Assembly (NCBI GenBank): GCA_003254925.1
Contig: QANZ01000851.1
Location: forward strand, 19,816 to 83,815
DNA from: Chamaecrista fasciculata
Lineage: Eukaryota; Streptophyta; Magnoliopsida; Fabales; Fabaceae
Direction of reading: 5' to 3'
Length of the DNA: 64,000 nucleotides
Shown here: positions 47,561 through 61,006 of the stretch, one piece after another
How the letters are laid out: every line of letters starts with the position of its first letter
Position numbering within the stretch: position 1 is the first letter of the stretch
Notes under the pieces: model-generated
The model's database searches: none
What the model was told of the DNA's origin: nothing
What the model saw: only the letters and a program-made list of their open reading frames with translations
Position numbers and translations under genes: made by a program

Positions 47561-47634
47561 TGCATCTCTAATTGTACTATTTTTTTTGCATCTCTAATTG
47601 TACTAATTCTTTTTTTGCATCTCTAATTGTACTA
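47561..47634. repeat. Three spaced copies of a 19-mer
   Basis: TGCATCTCTAATTGTACTA occurs exactly at 47561-47579, 47587-47605 and 47616-47634, separated by T-rich spacers of 7 and 10 bases. Confidence 0.9.
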
Positions 47635-50170
47635 TTCTTTTCACACATTTATCATTACTCATAAAAGTATGTAAGTGTAGAAGTTTCAAGTTTGATTCTA
47701 ATTAAAAAAATTAAAAATCCTAGTCAAATCTTAATTTTAATATGAACTATTAGAGGAATTTTAATATATAGCCTGTTATACAATATATAGATGAGATTAA
47801 CTTCTTTTTTTTAAAAAAAAAAAAGTGCATCTTAAACAATTTTATTTATTTGAAGCATTTATTTAGATGAGTGCTTTTACCTTTCGAGACTTTAGAAAGA
47901 ATTTAAGCAAATAAAATCTTGCTTTCGAAAGTTGTGGTGGCCCCAAGGCATGTAGTATGTAGGTGAAAGAGTTGGGACATTTTGGTGGTTTGTTATTGAT
48001 GCAAGGAAAGTATAAGGAATCTCCAAGATTCACAACGTGGCTTCCCATGATTTGAGAACATTTATAAAATATGTACAATTCTTGATATTTTTTATTATTC
48101 ATTTAAAAAATACTATAATAAAAGGGATTGTTTTTATTCAAGGATTTGAAATAATAGACAAACTTGCATAATTTGAATCCTTCGAAAAATAATGATATTA
48201 ATCATCAACTTGAGTTTATTATATATCTCCTATATAATAAAATAGCTATTATATATAATTCAATAATTCATCAATTTGACTGATTGTACTAGTATAGTTT
48301 TACTATTACTATTGTTATTAGTTATACTTGTGAATTATTTTCATGTAAGCAATAAAATATATTCTCATTGTCGATGTGAAGACCTTATTAGTAAGCGATA
48401 TGTAAGTATCTCCGTAAGCGCTCTAAGGCCCAACCCACCTAAACTCTTCGGTTACAAAAAAAATATAAAGTAAAAAAAAAATTCCAATCTCACAGGTTAG
48501 GTTTACCAGACAATACTGCCAGTTTTAAGCAATATTACCTTGGTAAATTTGCAAGATGGGTTGTCGTTTATGCCACATTATGTTGTGGCATCACCCACAT
48601 ATGCTTCCACTTAAACGGCAAAAAACTGAATCTAGGATTCTGAGCCTCATCCTCTCAATTCCTCATGTGACTCTGATTTCTCATTTGATTTCTATTACCA
48701 ACCTACAAAACTTATCTCTTGTCCTCTTTGATTATTTGATAACAAAAAAACTAGAAGGAAAAATACAAAAAAACTGACCCTCTGTCCTATTAGATGGGCC
48801 TGGAGAGTGGGCCCGAGCCCGACAGGTAGCTTTTGCTTTCAGCCTTGTCGGCCCATGCATGAGTCATGCAGGATTGAAGGGTGATGTGAGAGAGGAGTTG
48901 ATTTTCCCAGCATCCAAACAGGTGGAGCTACTGAAACCTTATGTTTGAATTTACAATCACTATATAAAACAAACTACATGCATCATTCAACTTCATATTT
49001 GATTTTCTTGCTTAATAATGCTCTTCATATCTTCTCACTTTTTCGCCTTTTTTCAATAATGAGTTTGCTGATTCCCATAGTTTTGTGCCACTTGGACGGA
49101 CACATGTGCAGAATCCATCACCTTCATATGATCTGAGAGAGAAATTAAAGAGCTAGCTGCTGGTTCCAGTAGAAGTAGTAGGTCCAACATTTTCAACATC
49201 AAATTTGTTTATAGGAGAAAGATAAAAGAAGGGCTCTTATGAAGAAACTATTTATAATTATGCTTTCGGCCCTGAAATCTTTTTTTTGGTGATATTGAGT
49301 CACTGTCCTGTCTCCACTTGGGTATAATGGATTTGGGTTTAGTGGAATGGATTAATCTTCACAAAGTGATAAACTGAATGATTGTACTTTGAATAAAATT
49401 ATCTATAAAGAAAGAAATATATTTCTGCAGAATCAAATATCTGAACTTGTATTTAAGTTTTGTCCTAGTAACTGTTTCTGTTTCTATATATTGGCTTTGC
49501 CCACAATGTATATGGAAAAATAGAATCACACGATCCATTTGTGAAAGATTATTATCATATGGGTTCAGGCATGATGGATTAAGTGGCTGTGGTTCACATA
49601 TTACTTGAGCATATCTGCATATTGCATGGGAAATTGTTCTCAAAGGAGACAGACCCAAATACAGTTTGTTTACTTCAGCAGTTAAGGAGAAGCATGACTA
49701 ATTCACTACATGAATGAACAGGACTCCTTTTCTCATTTTTTTAATAAAAAATATTTACTGTGTTAATTTCTGAAAGCATAGTCTAACAAATTCAACATTG
49801 ATTTGTTCCCATAACAAGCTACTTCTTTAGTTAATGTAATGTCCTGTCCACAATTAAAGTCAATGTTTACAAAATATTTCATGCTTACTTTAAATACTTA
49901 AAGTGCTTTCTCACAAGCACAATGATACCAACGGAAAGTTTAAAGAACTCAACTCAACAGAAAAAAAATTAATAATTCAGGTGTGGATGTTAAGCAGGGC
50001 ATGCAATTGTTCATCCAGAAAAAAAGAAGCTTGATTACCCAATTAATAATTCCTTCCACGTCAAAAGAAAAACCATTGGTAATACAAAAAATTTGGGGAG
50101 ATGTACAGATTTGTATGTATTACTATTAGCACTCTGAACCCTAAATGTAAAAGCAAAACAACCAAAGATT

Positions 50171-52186
50171 TCATTCATCTGATTTTTCACTTTTTTCATC
50201 ATCGGTGATCGGCATCTGTTTTTCCTGCTCCAAATAGTAAATTTTGTCATTCATACCTTCTTTCCTGTACGCCTCAAACATGAGAGAGTATGTTGTGTCA
50301 TCTGGTTGACATTGATTTTCCTTCATACGATTGAAGACTCTCTCCATTTCGATCAAATCTTCTGCCTTTGCGCATGCTGAGATGATGGCATTATAAAAGG
50401 AGATATTCTCAGGTATCTCATACTTCTTAGCCAACCTTACACTGCTAATAACTTTATGGAAGAGACCTGCGTTGGCATAACCATTGATAAGGCAGCAGAA
50501 AGTCTTATTATCAGCTTTCATACCCTCAGCACGCATCTGATCAAATGTACATTCCATGTGTTTAGCATCCCCTGCAGCTGCAAATGCCTCGATCACATTG
50601 TTATAGGTTGAGGTTGTCCAAGGAAATTGAAGCTTGCGCATATACTCCATTACAGATGACATTTTATCATACATTCTTTTCTTTCCATAGGCACCAATCA
50701 AAATATTGAAAGTGCGTGTTTCTGGTTCTATTCCGAAATTACGGAACTTCTCATACCATCTCTCCATCATATCAATCTGACCCTTGTTGCCAAAGATAGC
50801 GATGATGGTGTTCATTGTCCACACATCAGGCTTGCATGCAGTACTCTCCAGCATATTTGACAACACTTTCTCCATCTGATCAAACTTTCCCGCCTTGCCA
50901 TAACCACTCAACACTATGTTCTGAGTGACAGTGTTTGGAGTGATAGATCTTTCAGCCATCTCTTCATAGAGCAACTCAACCAACTCAAATTTCAAATCAT
51001 CAACACAAGCTTTGATTAACGTACTGTAAGTGAAAACATCAGGTTGGCAAAGGGGGAGGTTCTTCATCTCATTAAGAATGCCAAATGCCTCATTAATTAG
51101 GTTGCTGCGACAATATGCCGCGAGTAAGGCCGTGTAAAGTTCAGAAGTAGGTTCAATACCTTCTTCGATCATTGTGTTAAAAAGCTGATGGGCACGTTGA
51201 GGTTGTCCACATCTTCCAAGCAACACAATAAGTTTCATGTAAGTCCCTTCTTTTGGTTGATAAAATGGTTGCTCCCTAAGTATGTCAAACACCTGCACAA
51301 TTAGAATAGTAAACACTAAATATTCATACAGCTCCTATATTTCAAAAACAAAGCCATATGTCATAAATAATACATGTCCGACACTCATAAACATGAACAC
51401 ACACTTTAAAATATACTAAAAAAACACATATTTTGCTATGTCATGGCATTTGCATCATGTTAGAGTCCATGTTACCATCTCTGCTAGTTAGGAAAGCACA
51501 AGGTGCCAGTGAAATTCACACAACTAAAAGAACAATCTAAAACCCTCGATTTGCCACTAGAATACCAAAGTCTACCCTAATACTCAGCATCATGTTGAGA
51601 CCATGTTACTATCTCTGCTTCTCAGAAAAAGCACAAGGTGCCACAAAGAAAAACATCATGACAGTGACACAAAGAAACCAGCCATGAAATTGACACAACT
51701 AAAAGTACAATCTAAAACCCTCGATTTGGCACTAGAACACCAAAACCTACCCTGTATTCAGCATCAAAGGGCATACCTTTTTTAGCAGCAAGCAATTATC
51801 AAAAGAGCAAGGGTGAACTAGTGTAAGAAAATGGCGAAATACATACATACCTCAAGGGCTTGAAGCCACTGCTTTTTGTCAATTCGATCGGATAAGGTTT
51901 CCGTAACAGTGTCGACCCAAGCTTTGGCTTTGAGCTTGCGGTCGAGCTTCTTCTTGACATTCTTGAGGGGAGTCTTCTTCCCAGTTGGAGGCAAGGATGT
52001 CTCGGAAATAGCAGGAAACTCGCCTTCTTTCCAATGTCTCTTCTTCTTCGCAGGTGGAGCAGCAGTTGCACACCGGATAACGCGAACAATAATGGGATTG
52101 GGAGAAGAATGAAGGATCTTGCATTTGTCGAGAGGAATTCGAGAGGGAAGGATGGACGAAGAGAAGGACATAGAAATCGAAGCCAT
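50171..52186 (-). CDS. Plastid pentatricopeptide repeat protein (P class)
   Basis: PPR proteins bind organelle RNA and act in splicing, stability or translation. Exons on the minus strand are 52186-51851 and 51292-50171, giving 485 residues. The N-terminus (MASISMSFSSSILPSR..) is serine-rich like a plastid transit peptide, followed by a basic KKKLDRKLKAKAWVDTV region. Exon 2 holds about nine 35-residue PPR motifs of the P type, such as TSELYTALLAAYCRSNLINE and DVFTYSTLIKACVDD. There is no DYW or E domain, so it is not an editing-type protein. The acidic tail is ITDDEKSEKSDE. It resembles the At3g06430 (EMB2750) group, but I am not certain. Intact. Confidence 0.9.
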
Positions 52187-52308
52187 AAGCAGAGAGAGAG
52201 CGAGACACACCTCTAAACTCTAAACCATGAATTCAATCACTCACTCACTTTCTCTCCTTTTTCTTCTTCTGCGTTATCGTTTTGTTTATTTGGGTTCAAA
52301 AGATTATA

Positions 52309-52845
52309 GGTTAAAATTTCATTTTGGTCCTCAATATATGCCCTAATGTTCATTTTTGTCCATTATGTTTCAAATGTTCAAATTTGTCATAAATGTTGGA
52401 AAAATGTTTCATTTTGGTCCAAACTATTGAATATGGCTCGTTTCAAGTTCAAACATGACGAGTTTAGAGCTACGTATTATTCTCAAAGAGTACTTTTTCT
52501 ATCAAGTTGGGATCGTCAACAAACGAGGTCAAATCGATTCTAAAAGTATACTACTCGTTTCATAGTCAAACAAACAAAATTGATCATATATATCTCTTTT
52601 CAAATTCGAATGCGATGAATTTAAAGCTACGAGTTCCTCTTAACATGTCCTTTAAACTTAAAATGAGAAACGAGATAAATATGACCAAATTCAATAATTT
52701 GGGACCAAAATGAAACATTTTGCCAACATTTAAGACTAAAATGAAATATTTTTCTAACATTTAGGATCAATTTGAACATTTCAAAACATAATGGACCAAA
52801 ATGAACATTAAGACATACATTTAGGACCAAAATGACCCTTTGACC
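52309..52845. mobile_element. MULE-like MITE in the PPR promoter
   Basis: Ends GGTTAAAATTTCATTTTGG and the inverse ..CAAAATGACCCTTTGACC. Duplications AAGATTATA (52300-52308) and AAAATTATA (52846-52854) match 8 of 9. It starts about 120 bp upstream of the PPR start codon. It has no coding capacity. Confidence 0.82.
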
Positions 52846-52854
52846 AAAATTATA

Positions 52855-53574
52855 TTAAGTTCACAAAATTACAACATCTTTTGTATTAAACTGACAATTT
52901 GGCCTCCCAAAAATTACTAAGCTATCAATGAACAATTGAAATACACGTTAAACACCTGCAAAATTAAAATATTATATTTACCAATTTTTTTTTATAGATT
53001 AAAGTATATATCGTTTTAATTTTTCAAATATTAAAGAGTATACTATTTTAATATCTCATAGACTAGACTATATATTTTAATTTTTTTAGAAATTGAGTTG
53101 TTAACTTTATAATTTTTTAAGGATCAAATGTTTAAATTACTCATAACTAAAATATCACTTTATTCTATAGATTATATCAACGCTGTTAATTTAATTAATT
53201 TTTTTTTCGAAAACTTAAGTTATNAGAGAATAGTGGCTTCACAAAACAGAAATGACATAAGTGTGAACAATGAGTGAACAAGAATTTGCAAAAGAGATAA
53301 ATGATTTTGTTGATAAAAAAATGACGTGTTTTAAATTTTAAGAATTAGAGACATAATAGATGTTGTCTCTAATTTGTCTCAGATAGAAACATAGTCCAAG
53401 CCTCAGTAACAAATTAGCCATAGACATAAAAAATTGTCTCCAATTTCGTCAATACGTACTAGACCAAAACAAAATTAAGAAAATGCTACTGAAAAGTTTA
53501 AAACATTGTGATAAATAATCCTGTCGCTAATTCCCCCAACTTTTAAGAATATGACGTGTCATGTCCCAAATATA
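52855..53574. other. AT-rich spacer
   Basis: No gene seen. It contains one N at 53224. Confidence 0.45.
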
Positions 53575-53657
53575 CAGGGTAGATTTTAAATTAGTCTAAA
53601 TGTTTCATTTGTTCAATTTAATCATATATTTTCATAATTTCTCATATTGGTCCTAAG
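53575..53657. mobile_element. Left end of a MULE-like MITE
   Basis: CAGGGTAGATTTTAAATTAG and following match the start of the 26213-26640 element. The matching right end was not found; the hAT element sits directly after it. Confidence 0.5.
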
Positions 53658-54537
53658 TAGGGGTGACAATCTCAACCCATTATCCACTAACCCAACCAAC
53701 CCAACAACAAATTAACCAACTCAAACCCAACCCATTTAGATAATGGGTTAAGATGGGTTGGGTTGAAAATTGACCCATTAAAATTTGGGTTGGGTTGGGT
53801 AAAACCCATGGGTTACCCAACCCAACCCAAATTTGTATCAAAACTACGTAGTTTCATGAAAGGAGTAAATATGCAATTTCATAAATTTTTTCAAAAATTA
53901 CAAAATGCCCCCAAAAAATTTCAAAATTTACAAAAACATCCCTAAACCATAATATTTGAGGACTAAAATGAAAATTATAAAAAAAATTTTGGACCAAAAT
54001 TGTAATTTTGAAAAATATTGGAAAAAGGATAAAATTACAGATTAGTCCTAAATTTGAAAAAAAAAATGCATTTTAGTCCCACCAAACTGTGAGTTAAGTG
54101 GAAGGAAGATGAATTTTGCAAATTTTTGCAAAAATTACATAATGCCCCTAAATATTTTCAAAATTTACAAAAAAGTCCCTAGATCATGATATTTGAGGAC
54201 TAAAATGAAAATTTTTTAAAAAAATTGGGGTCAAAATGTAATTTTTAAAAATACAAAAAAGGTGGAAATTGTAAATCAGTCCAAAATCTGAATAAAAATA
54301 CTATTTAGTCCTAAATTTGAATAATTTAAAAATTATTCTAATTAATTAGTTTATAAATTAAATAATATAAATATTTTAAGATGGGTTCATGGTTGGGTTG
54401 GGTCAACCCTTAATTTTATGAGTCATGACCTACCCATGACCCATTTAGAAAATATAAATGGGTCAATGACCCATTTATAACCCAACCATTTACAACCCAA
54501 CCCAAAACCAATCCAACCCAACCATTTGCCACCCCTA
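53658..54537. mobile_element. Non-autonomous hAT element (880 bp)
   Basis: Terminal repeats TAGGGGTGACAA and TAGGGGTGGCAA (inverse) are hAT-like. Eight-base flanks GTCCTAAG (53650-53657) and GTCATAAT (54538-54545) match 6 of 8. Subterminal regions are dense in CCCAACC / GGTTGGG, which can pair across the element. The interior has an internal duplication: about 53871-54030 resembles about 54117-54270, both with AAATTTACAAAAA and ATATTTGAGGACTAAAATGA. No transposase. Confidence 0.82.
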
Positions 54538-54545
54538 GTCATAAT

Positions 54546-55533
54546 TATGTTTTTTTTATGAATGTTGACATACTGTACTACTCCCTCAAAATGTATTCAT
54601 GCTTCATAATTCAGAAGTCATTTTGGAGATGCTAAAAGTGTACTGAAATGGAATAAGTTGGAAGTTTTGAGATTAAATAAGAACCAACATCAAGTGGCAA
54701 TAGTGGGGCATCTTTTCTGCATTATTTATTGTCCCTAAATTTTATATCTATCCGAACCTAGCAAATAGCAGAACAATTGCCTAGGGTTTTGCACGTTGAG
54801 ATAAATTCACAAGAATATCTGTCAATTTCTTTAACTGTTCATAAAAGGCTAGAAAATATTATAGATATGTTTACATCAAGAAAATGGAAATTTGTATTTA
54901 AATATATAGCAACAAAACACATGCTTTTAGTTGTTTGATGTCAAATATAATTAGTGTGTTTTTTAGTTGAGATAAATACAACACTCAAAAATAAATTATG
55001 GATTTGTATAAGTATTTTGAGAGATAGTGAAACACCTTTTCAGCTCATCCAATATTACACAGCTCTAGAAACTCAATGAACTTTTCAACACTGAATGATG
55101 ATACAAACCTTAAACTGATAAAGACAAGATAAAATATCAATTTTCAAATCAGTAAAAAAAATTTACTACAACACTCAAAAATAAGGAATAGAAAACTTAT
55201 CAATAACTAAGATTTACTGCCTAAATTGTTAACCCCTTTCAATATTATTTGACTAATACAAGGCATTCTCCTGTATGTCTACAATCTTTGTCCTACCAGT
55301 ACATACATGTCCTAATATAATATCATAGCATTTACTCAATTATTAACAGAAAGCTGATGAAGTCAAACTTCCCTATATATATTTCCATGACAGCTACTAC
55401 TGTCATTGATGTATATATACCATTAACTATGACTTCCACATTTCAAAAAGTTGAAAAAATAAACAAAGGAAGAAGATAAGAGAGAAGAGAGACAGTGCAG
55501 GCCTACTGCAAAATAACACCTGACAAGCAGAAA
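54546..55533. other. Spacer and SPL 3' flank
   Basis: AT-rich sequence. The last 100 bases are probably SPL 3' UTR. Nothing else supported. Confidence 0.45.
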
Positions 55534-58500
55534 CTAAATATAGCCATAGTCCAACGAGTCCCAATTGAAGGGTTGGAAGACATAGGAGACTCTGGGAGAG
55601 CTTTTGAAGAGTAAAGCCACACAAACACACACAGCTGCAATGGCCACCATCGAGAGCATTGCCGGCCGATAAACCAGAGCCGATCTTGTGCCATTATAAG
55701 CCAGCTTGCGCTGGCATAGCTCACAGCTTTCTGGAATTGCTGCAGCCATTATAATCTTCTCGGTCTGCAAGCTTGAAACTTTTGATGATGACCTATGTCG
55801 ATCTGACGGCTTCTTCTTTGTATTGTTATCTACAAGGGTGGTACCAGGGATATCAAGCACATGATGATGAGTTTCACTTTTCTTGTTCGTTTTCCTCTGG
55901 ACAAGTTGAATGTAGGAGTGATAGCCCCCCATGGATGCATAGTCATTTGGTGTCAACCCCATGTTGTCCCGGGCATTTTTCCATGCCTCAATTCCCACCT
56001 GAACATTGCAGACAAAACAAGAAACTTTTGTTACTACTTACTAGTCTTGGTACCATTTAAGTAACTAAAGATTCAGAAAGAAACTAAATACCGTATAAGC
56101 ATATGGAGTAAGAGCTCATCCACTAAGAGATGGAGAGAGGGGTAAAAAAGGTCTAGTCACTAGTGTTTTGATCCTTGAAATGTACAAACTTTCTCAATTT
56201 GGTGCCTAATTATTCAACCTCTTTCAATTTAGTTTCTAGCGTATTCAATCATGTTTTCTTAGTTAGGTATTAACATTGTTTCTTTTTCACACATGTCAAT
56301 TAATGGACATGTGAACAATGTGCTCATCTATGTCAATAACTTGGCTAAACAGATGTAATTCAAGTTAATGTAATGATAGTAAAATAATCTATTAGGAGGT
56401 CCGGAAACCAAGGATTGAATTGAGAAAGCTTGCCCATTTTTAGGAACCAAAACCTCAATTGACTCCAAAAAAAAATTGACGAAGGTTCAACTGTAGCCTC
56501 CTTGTTATTCTCTCTATAATCAAAACCAAGAAAGTCAACAGCATACAGGGGAAAAAGGGCTTACCATTCCAGGATCATCAGTTAATGCGTCCAATACATT
56601 CTCAGAGCCATTCATACTAGCAGCAACATGAAGGGGAGTCAATCCAGCTGGACCAGCAGTATCAGGTTTAAACAAAAATCTGTAGTGTTTGTCAACTTGC
56701 TTCTCCTTACTGTCCACGCCATCAGAAGTTTTAACCGGCACAAATTTCAACAGTAGTTCCACCATAGGCCTGCAATTTCTCTTCACAGCTTTGTGTAAAA
56801 GACCCAAGTTCAACACGGCAAGCTCAATAGAGCTATGCTCTCCTGCATCAACAGTACCCTCAAACATAATGTCCAAGAGCTTTTTCATCACAGCACACCA
56901 ATCATGGTCCATGCAAAAGTCAATAAGCCATGTGAACCGATTGAAATGGAAGAGATCCTGGATCGGCGCCATGGGACCCAACCTAACTTTAGTACGGCTT
57001 CTATGGAGGAGCCAACCCATTTCTTGTATGAAATCCAAGGCTCTAGTCTTTTCTTCAATCCGTTTGCTTCTTATCTGGATGTCTTTACAATTCTCAGCTG
57101 CCTCAATCACGTTCTCCAGGTTACAGATCTCTGAACAAATTTCTGGCTCTGCAACTATAAAGGGAAAGGAGCAGCTGCTAAGGCCATGATCTTCCACCTG
57201 AGACCAACATAGTCAAATCAGAGATGAAAATATATAGCTTCATAAGTTTACAAAATAGATAGAAACTATTTGGGTTGAATGCGCATGTTTAGAAAGAGAG
57301 GGAAAAAAAAAAGAGCAAGAGGGCACCTCAATAAATCCCCTCCCAGTTATACTAGGTATATGACAAGAGAAGCTAAGGCACTGAAGCTCATCTTGATCAA
57401 TAGCTGCATTGGAACTATCAATCAAGTCAGAACAACTGTCTTGTGCCAGATACTTCCCTTCAAGTGCACAGAGTAACCTGAAATCAAGAGGAAGGGATTA
57501 ACATCGAGACCAATCCCAATTTTTTTATTTTGACACCTGAAACAAAATCTAGAACTTTGCTACTTTCAATCACCCATCTGATCATTTCCCCAGGAGCAAG
57601 TGAGCTGCCTCAGATAATGCAGAGGGAGAGACAGGAATTTACCTCGCACTAGAACCCAAAAGGTTAAGACCTTTCACAATAAATTGTGTGTTATCATTTG
57701 CAGAAACAGCAAGAGGTTTAATACATGAAATCTGACAATGTTGTGGACTGCTTAGGTTCAGGGGAACATCTAAGACAACCTGACCTGCAGAAAAGATATT
57801 GGGGGGAAGGGGGATAAAGAAATCTAGTTATGAAAGGGCAGAGCTTTCTGCTTAAACTTGTATAAAATTTTGCAGTAAAATAAGAAAATGAATACACAAA
57901 ATACACACAAATCAATGAGAGAGAACACACCATTGTACAGAAAAGCTACAGAGTGCCGCACCCTTGTATATACCCATCCTGTCCTCCAGAAAGAATCATT
58001 TGATGCTCCAAGAAGCCTTTTCAAGCTGGGTCCTAGATTACAGCAGAGCTGCATTGCCATAATGCATTGAGAATATTTAAGTGTTGCGTTGTCTTCAATA
58101 GTATAAGTAGTCAATTGACATTATATAAAAATTATACCTCCTCCCATGCAGATTTTTCTAGACGAAGATATATTGTCAGTATGATACAGCCTGGCCTTAT
58201 ATAACTCTCTATCTCTGTGGGACTGTGGGATAACCAGTTGAGAATCTGATGCTCAAAATAAATCACAAATCAAACTATGCACAAAGAACAATGCAGCAAA
58301 AATATTCAAAACAATTTCATAGCACAGAAAGTACCTGTGAACGTAGAACAAGGGGAAAATCATTTGGATCTTTCCCAAAAAGTTTGAAAACAATTCGATC
58401 TGTGCGACTCTGGAAACAATAAACAAATGACATTTCAATAAATACAAATTAACAGCACCAATGAACACAATGAGGACCCACACGATAAACATATTGATAG

Positions 58501-61006
58501 GAACCCAACTTCAAGATAGGACATCTAAACAATGAATCAAAATAATCAATTGCAAAACCCTAACTTCAATTCTAAAGTTTATAAGAGCGTTATAATACCA
58601 TTCAATGATAAGGAAATTAACTACAATATACCTGAGCTTCGCCACTCGAACTAGAAGGTGACTGGGTAGAGGTTGAATCCGAGTTTCCACTTGTCTGTGG
58701 TGGGCTTGACTTGTGCGAATCAAGCTGCAACCACGAAGGACGTTCAAGAGAACCAACCCCGGAAGCCACAGGAGGATGAGACTTCCTAAGGTTCTCAACA
58801 TCATCTGGTATGTCCTCATATGCATTATTCAGGTCGATATTATTTAAGCCATTCCTTCCAACTGTAGCCTCTGCTGCAACTAATTGAGGTGGAATGCTAT
58901 CCTTAAACAGAACTCCATTCGAAGGCTCTGGTCCTGAAGGAGATTTTAAACTTCCTACTCCACCATCACCTGAAGGTAAACATTTTTGCGCCATATCATA
59001 AGCAGGCACTGTCTGACACTGTCCAATAGACTGAGGAGGGCTGAGACCAGCGTCCATCTTGATGGAAGAACCTGAAGGCCTAAAGGTTTCGGGGCCATCT
59101 GAATTTATATTAGGCACCTTCTGCGCAGCCCCAGATGTCCCAGCATTCACCAAACCTTGGGATCCCTCCAATAAGGAGGCTATGTTCCTTCCATTGATTG
59201 TACCAGCCAGATTTGCCAGGTTCCTCAGCAGATGAGAGAGAATGTCTTGATCCTTCGTAACATCTGAGCCACTGGCTGCAATTTATAGAAGGCATAATCT
59301 GTGGAGTCAAATTAATATGCCAATGATGAAATCCAAAATGCAGGTGGAGAGACAAAAAAGTCCTAACAACTGAGACATTTCAGCATAAGCACAAAATGAG
59401 AGTCGCTATGATACATTGTTCCATTTACAATTTTGGCACATCAACTGCAATACGTTTTTTCATTAGCCGTTGGAAACCAAGCGATAAACTTCCCTTTCTA
59501 AAACATTTCTCCAGTCATTTTGGCAGTGGACAGTCTACAGTTGTGGGACCGAGTTAAACTCAGTTTCCATAGCATCAACTGAACCTTTCGCATCTGCAAC
59601 ATTAGAATGCCTAAAAACCTATAATAACACTGCTATCAAAGCAAGAGGATGCAATCTAGCCACATTCTTAATTCCGATATTCACATGCTCATATCATGTC
59701 TTTAATCTGAATATACCTACCTTTCAAGACTTTAGCCTTAGAACAAACGGCTGACTTGACAAAAGGCATGGTGGATTATATTAGTTTTCATCAGCACATT
59801 CACATCGACCACCAAATCAGGAGTGAAAGGCATATAAACTCCTACACTTGTTGAAGTTACATTAATAATAAGATTAAGGCCTACTTTACCTATTTTGTTC
59901 ATAAAAGAAGGCCTCCTTTACCTATAATGAATATAAATGTTCATCAAACACCCAAGAGAATTCCACACAAAATTATGTGTTCTAGTTCAGTTTTCTGGTG
60001 TTTAATACACACATTATTCTATTTTCTTCGTCGTGCAGCCAATTAGACAAACTATGAGGGATGCCAAGATAAACTTCCAATAACACAAGTACTCACAGTG
60101 CATATTGGACAGTATACGCAGAAGACTCATCAAGAGATAGCTACTACCCCTCTCATCATTTAGGGAGCCTCCGTTAACAGCATCAGGATGTGTCTTCCTC
60201 CTCCTCCTATTATGGCCAGCCAATCGCCTACGACAACTTCTCTTCCCTTCATCAAACTCTTGAAGAACATGAAACCTGGCATAAAATTAAAAAAGATAGC
60301 ATCTAATATGACATCATGTACAACATTTGGTGAAGTTTTCATCTCTCCCCAATATCATAAATATCAAATTAATTCTCCAAGAAGAAAGAACTGATGATTT
60401 TGCAACCGAAACTAACCTGCTACACTGCTGACAGAAACGCTGCATAACATTTCCTACAAGTGCTTTACTAGCCTTGGAATGCATGTCACAAACCTTATGG
60501 CGACGATGGTAATCCTTAGCATTACTAAGATCAGCTCTACAATCTTCCACCTGACAAACGGCTCGGTTTGAAGTAGTGGCACTCCCAACTATCTTCGTCT
60601 TCTTCCCACTTTTTTCGTCCCCTTCCATGATAGGGTATATGTGACCCCCAAGGTTTAAATTGAGACAACCAGCATCCTCATCATTCAGTTGATCATTCTC
60701 TTCAGCTATAAAAGCTCTCCTCCTTTTTTCCAACTCCCTCTTGCCTTTTTCTGGGTTGAGATCATCCCAATTAGGAGATGAACTGTTAGAGGTATTAGGT
60801 TTTGCAGAAATTTCAGGATCAACTGGGAAAGATTGCCTATTCCTACAATCAGATGGAGCTGAATTCAATGGACTTGCAGTGAAAAGATCTCCATCCCATT
60901 TCCAGTCTTCCAAATTCCACTCTAAACTTTTCTTCCCAACCGCTTTCATTTCCGGTACCACAGGTCCATACACAAACTGACTCTTCCCTCGAAATTTAGC
61001 CTCCAT
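55534..61006 (-). CDS. SPL: SQUAMOSA promoter-binding-like protein, SPL1/SPL12 class
   Basis: A large nuclear SBP-box transcription factor of 1034 residues. Ten minus-strand exons: 61006-60417, 60275-60097, 59275-58632, 58409-58335, 58245-58138, 58048-57931, 57784-57643, 57477-57327, 57197-56565 and 55998-55534. The frame stays open throughout. N-terminal [16 protein letters not shown] and CLNLNLGG are class signatures. The SBP zinc domain covers about 149-226 ([27 protein letters not shown]) and is split by intron 1 at the usual CSR|FH position. The nuclear signal is [17 protein letters not shown]. Later regions include [32 protein letters not shown] and ankyrin-like [13 protein letters not shown]-terminal hydrophobic segment is [20 protein letters not shown]. 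No miR156 site was noticed, as expected for this class. Intact. Confidence 0.95.

Larger units (their letters stand above)
46914..50170. other. Intergenic spacer
   Basis: AT-rich. It holds two micro-insertions and a small tandem repeat, listed separately. The stretch 48780-49160 is less AT-rich and has TATAAAA near 48963, but I found no coding frame, tRNA or miRNA precursor I recognise. Confidence 0.45.

Noticed and set aside
48780..49160. Possible non-coding RNA or miRNA gene
   Set aside because: The region is less AT-rich and has a TATA-like motif, but I found no known mature miRNA sequence or convincing hairpin.
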